From Syntrophaceae bacterium (GTDB taxonomy: Bacteria > Desulfobacterota > Syntrophia > Syntrophales > Smithellaceae): a stretch of 64,000 nucleotides of DNA. Both the position numbers and the translations under genes were made by a program. This document shows positions 62,857 to 64,000 of the stretch, piece by piece. The notes under the pieces were generated by a model. That model made no database searches, had not been told where the DNA came from, and saw only the letters and a list, made by a program, of their open reading frames with translations. How positions within the stretch are numbered: position 1 is the first letter of the stretch; each line of letters opens with the position of its first letter. Location of the stretch: positions 1 through 64,000 of the forward strand of contig WRPE01000007.1 in assembly GCA_009773315.1 (NCBI GenBank). The letters run 5' to 3'.

Positions 62857-63585
62857 GTGATCGAACGGCAAGCCTTTTTATTGGCCGCAGGCGTTGGCAG
62901 CCGGCTGGAAACTTTGACCCGGGAGAAACCCAAGTGCTTGTTGCCCATCCATGGCCGGCCCCTTCTGCAAATCTGGCTTGAGCTGTTGCAATCGCAAAAT
63001 GTTACGCAAGTCCTGCTGAACACTCATTGGTTACATCAGCAGGTGGAAGCCTTTGTAACCCAGTGGCAGCGTTATAACCCAACTCCCCAAGTCACGCTAT
63101 TTCACGAGCCGGTTCTTTTGGGCAGTGCAGGCACCCTCCTGGCCAACAGAAAGTTTATCACGCCTGGGGATCCCTTTCTGATATTGTATGCAGATAATCT
63201 AACCGATGTTCCCGTGGGACGATTGGTCGATCGTCATCTTCAACATAGACTGCCCTTCACGCTGGGAGTCTTTCGCACAGCATATCCAACGCAATGCGGC
63301 ATTGCCGAAATCGGTCCTGATGATGTGGTGATTGGTTTTGAAGAAAAACCGGTTCACCCGAAATCGGAATGGGCCGCGGCAGGAGTTTATGTGGCAGATG
63401 ACCGAATTTTTGACGTGTTTCCACCGCTTCAGGCTTCTGAAAAAACCCTGGATTTCGGATTCCACATCATTCCGCGTCTGGCGGGTAAAATGAAAGCGTA
63501 TTATATTCACAATTTTTTAATGGATATTGGCACCCCGGAAGCTTATCAAGATGCAGTAACCACTTGGCAGGAGAGAAAATCATGA
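62857..63585 (+). CDS. hddC: D-glycero-alpha-D-manno-heptose 1-phosphate guanylyltransferase-like
   Basis: This 242-residue sugar-1-phosphate nucleotidyltransferase has the N-terminal signature AAGVGSRLETLTREKPKCLL, a metal-binding aspartate in LILYADNL, and IGFEEKPVHPKSEWAAAGVYV. Between hddA and gmhA it is most likely HddC, making the GDP-heptose. A GTG start with a GGAG site is used. Its stop overlaps the gmhA start by four bases. Confidence 0.85.
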   Translation: MIERQAFLLAAGVGSRLETLTREKPKCLLPIHGRPLLQIWLELLQSQNVTQVLLNTHWLHQQVEAFVTQWQRYNPTPQVTLFHEPVLLGSAGTLLANRKFITPGDPFLILYADNLTDVPVGRLVDRHLQHRLPFTLGVFRTAYPTQCGIAEIGPDDVVIGFEEKPVHPKSEWAAAGVYVADDRIFDVFPPLQASEKTLDFGFHIIPRLAGKMKAYYIHNFLMDIGTPEAYQDAVTTWQERKS

Positions 63586-64000
63586 CGGATGTTTCCGAAT
63601 CTAAAGACCGACAGATAGGATTTGCCAGGGAGTACCTGGAAGGGCTGAAAAAGTGCCTGGACGCGCTTTTACTGGAGGAAGTGGCGGGCGTAATTCGCTG
63701 CCTGGAGGAGGCGTATCGGGAGGGGAAACAGGTTTTTATCATCGGCAACGGTGGGAGTGCGGCTACGGCTTCGCACATGGCCTGCGACCTGGGGAAAGTC
63801 ATCTTACCGGAAGCAGGCGATGCCACACCGCGATTTCGCGTATCGGCTTTGACAGACAATACGCCCTGGATCACCGCCTTAGCCAATGACTTGGGATACG
63901 AGTATATTTTTTCAGAACAACTTAAGAATTTGCTACATAAGGGAGATTTGGTTATCGCTATCAGTGGTAGCGGTAATTCGCCCAACATCATCGAGGGAAT
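63582..64000 (+). CDS. gmhA: sedoheptulose 7-phosphate isomerase, partial at right edge
   Basis: The first 139 residues are visible and the gene runs off the window. IIGNGGSAATASHMACDLGK and AISGSGNSPNIIEG are the SIS-domain signatures of GmhA, which converts sedoheptulose 7-phosphate to D-glycero-D-manno-heptose 7-phosphate. It starts with ATG overlapping the hddC stop (ATGA) after a GGAGAG site. It supplies the substrate for HddA; a GmhB-type phosphatase would be expected just beyond the edge. Confidence 0.9.
   Translation, partial: MTDVSESKDRQIGFAREYLEGLKKCLDALLLEEVAGVIRCLEEAYREGKQVFIIGNGGSAATASHMACDLGKVILPEAGDATPRFRVSALTDNTPWITALANDLGYEYIFSEQLKNLLHKGDLVIAISGSGNSPNIIEG

Overview
The window reads like a chromosomal segment of an anaerobic, probably syntrophic or fermentative Desulfobacterota bacterium (Syntrophus/Smithella-like). 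This is inferred from gene content: tungsten-type aldehyde:ferredoxin oxidoreductase, 4-hydroxybutyryl-CoA dehydratase, many acyl-CoA enzymes, ADP-forming acyl-CoA synthetase, and PaaK with an ACT protein. No rRNA, tRNA, CRISPR array or intact transposase was recognised.

Layout. (1) 0.2-1.7 kb: two toxin-antitoxin pairs, RHH/PIN and MntA/HepT. (2) 1.8-14.0 kb, minus strand: a carbon and energy island made of a PNPOx-like protein, a thiolase, 4-hydroxybutyryl-CoA dehydratase, a 948-residue fusion of an aldehyde:ferredoxin oxidoreductase with an iron-dependent alcohol dehydrogenase, an acyl-CoA dehydrogenase, a second thiolase, a TPP enzyme and a quinone-oxidoreductase-like protein. Palindromic repeats sit in its gaps. 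Read together, the dehydratase and the fusion suggest interconversion of succinate, succinate semialdehyde, 4-hydroxybutyrate and crotonyl-CoA, but this is a hypothesis. (3) 14.1-17.0 kb, minus: an MCE/Mla-type lipid transport operon whose ATPase is a short degenerate remnant. (4) 17.2-22.1 kb: a Do-family periplasmic protease, a near-certain parS (ParB-binding) palindrome, an ADP-forming acyl-CoA synthetase and mutM. (5) 22.6-29.5 kb, plus: a lysine 2,3-aminomutase / ATP-grasp / ATP-grasp / GNAT operon of unknown product, then lysA, a 5'-truncated ybaK remnant, a thioredoxin with duplicated zinc ribbons and a NUDIX hydrolase. (6) 29.5-34.6 kb: a coiled-coil lipoprotein and a membrane GGDEF protein, PaaK-ACT, and an AcuI-like reductase.

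(7) 34.6-64.0 kb: a large extracellular polysaccharide locus built around a divergent promoter near 45.6 kb. The minus arm holds an XRE regulator, Wza, Wzz, an O-antigen ligase/polymerase, an ExeA-like AAA-SPOR protein, a CpsD-like protein, two glycosyltransferases and an initiating polyprenyl glycosylphosphotransferase. The plus arm holds GalE, an exported unknown, a BNR beta-propeller protein, four glycosyltransferases, an OmpA-like protein, a MurJ-like flippase, two GNAT_6/FemAB-like transferases, an SGNH-type protein, and GDP-heptose genes (hddA, hddC, gmhA) with a second galE. The last gene runs off the right edge.

Start codons were chosen from ribosome binding sites. All functional calls come from reading motifs and remembered family features, not from database searches.
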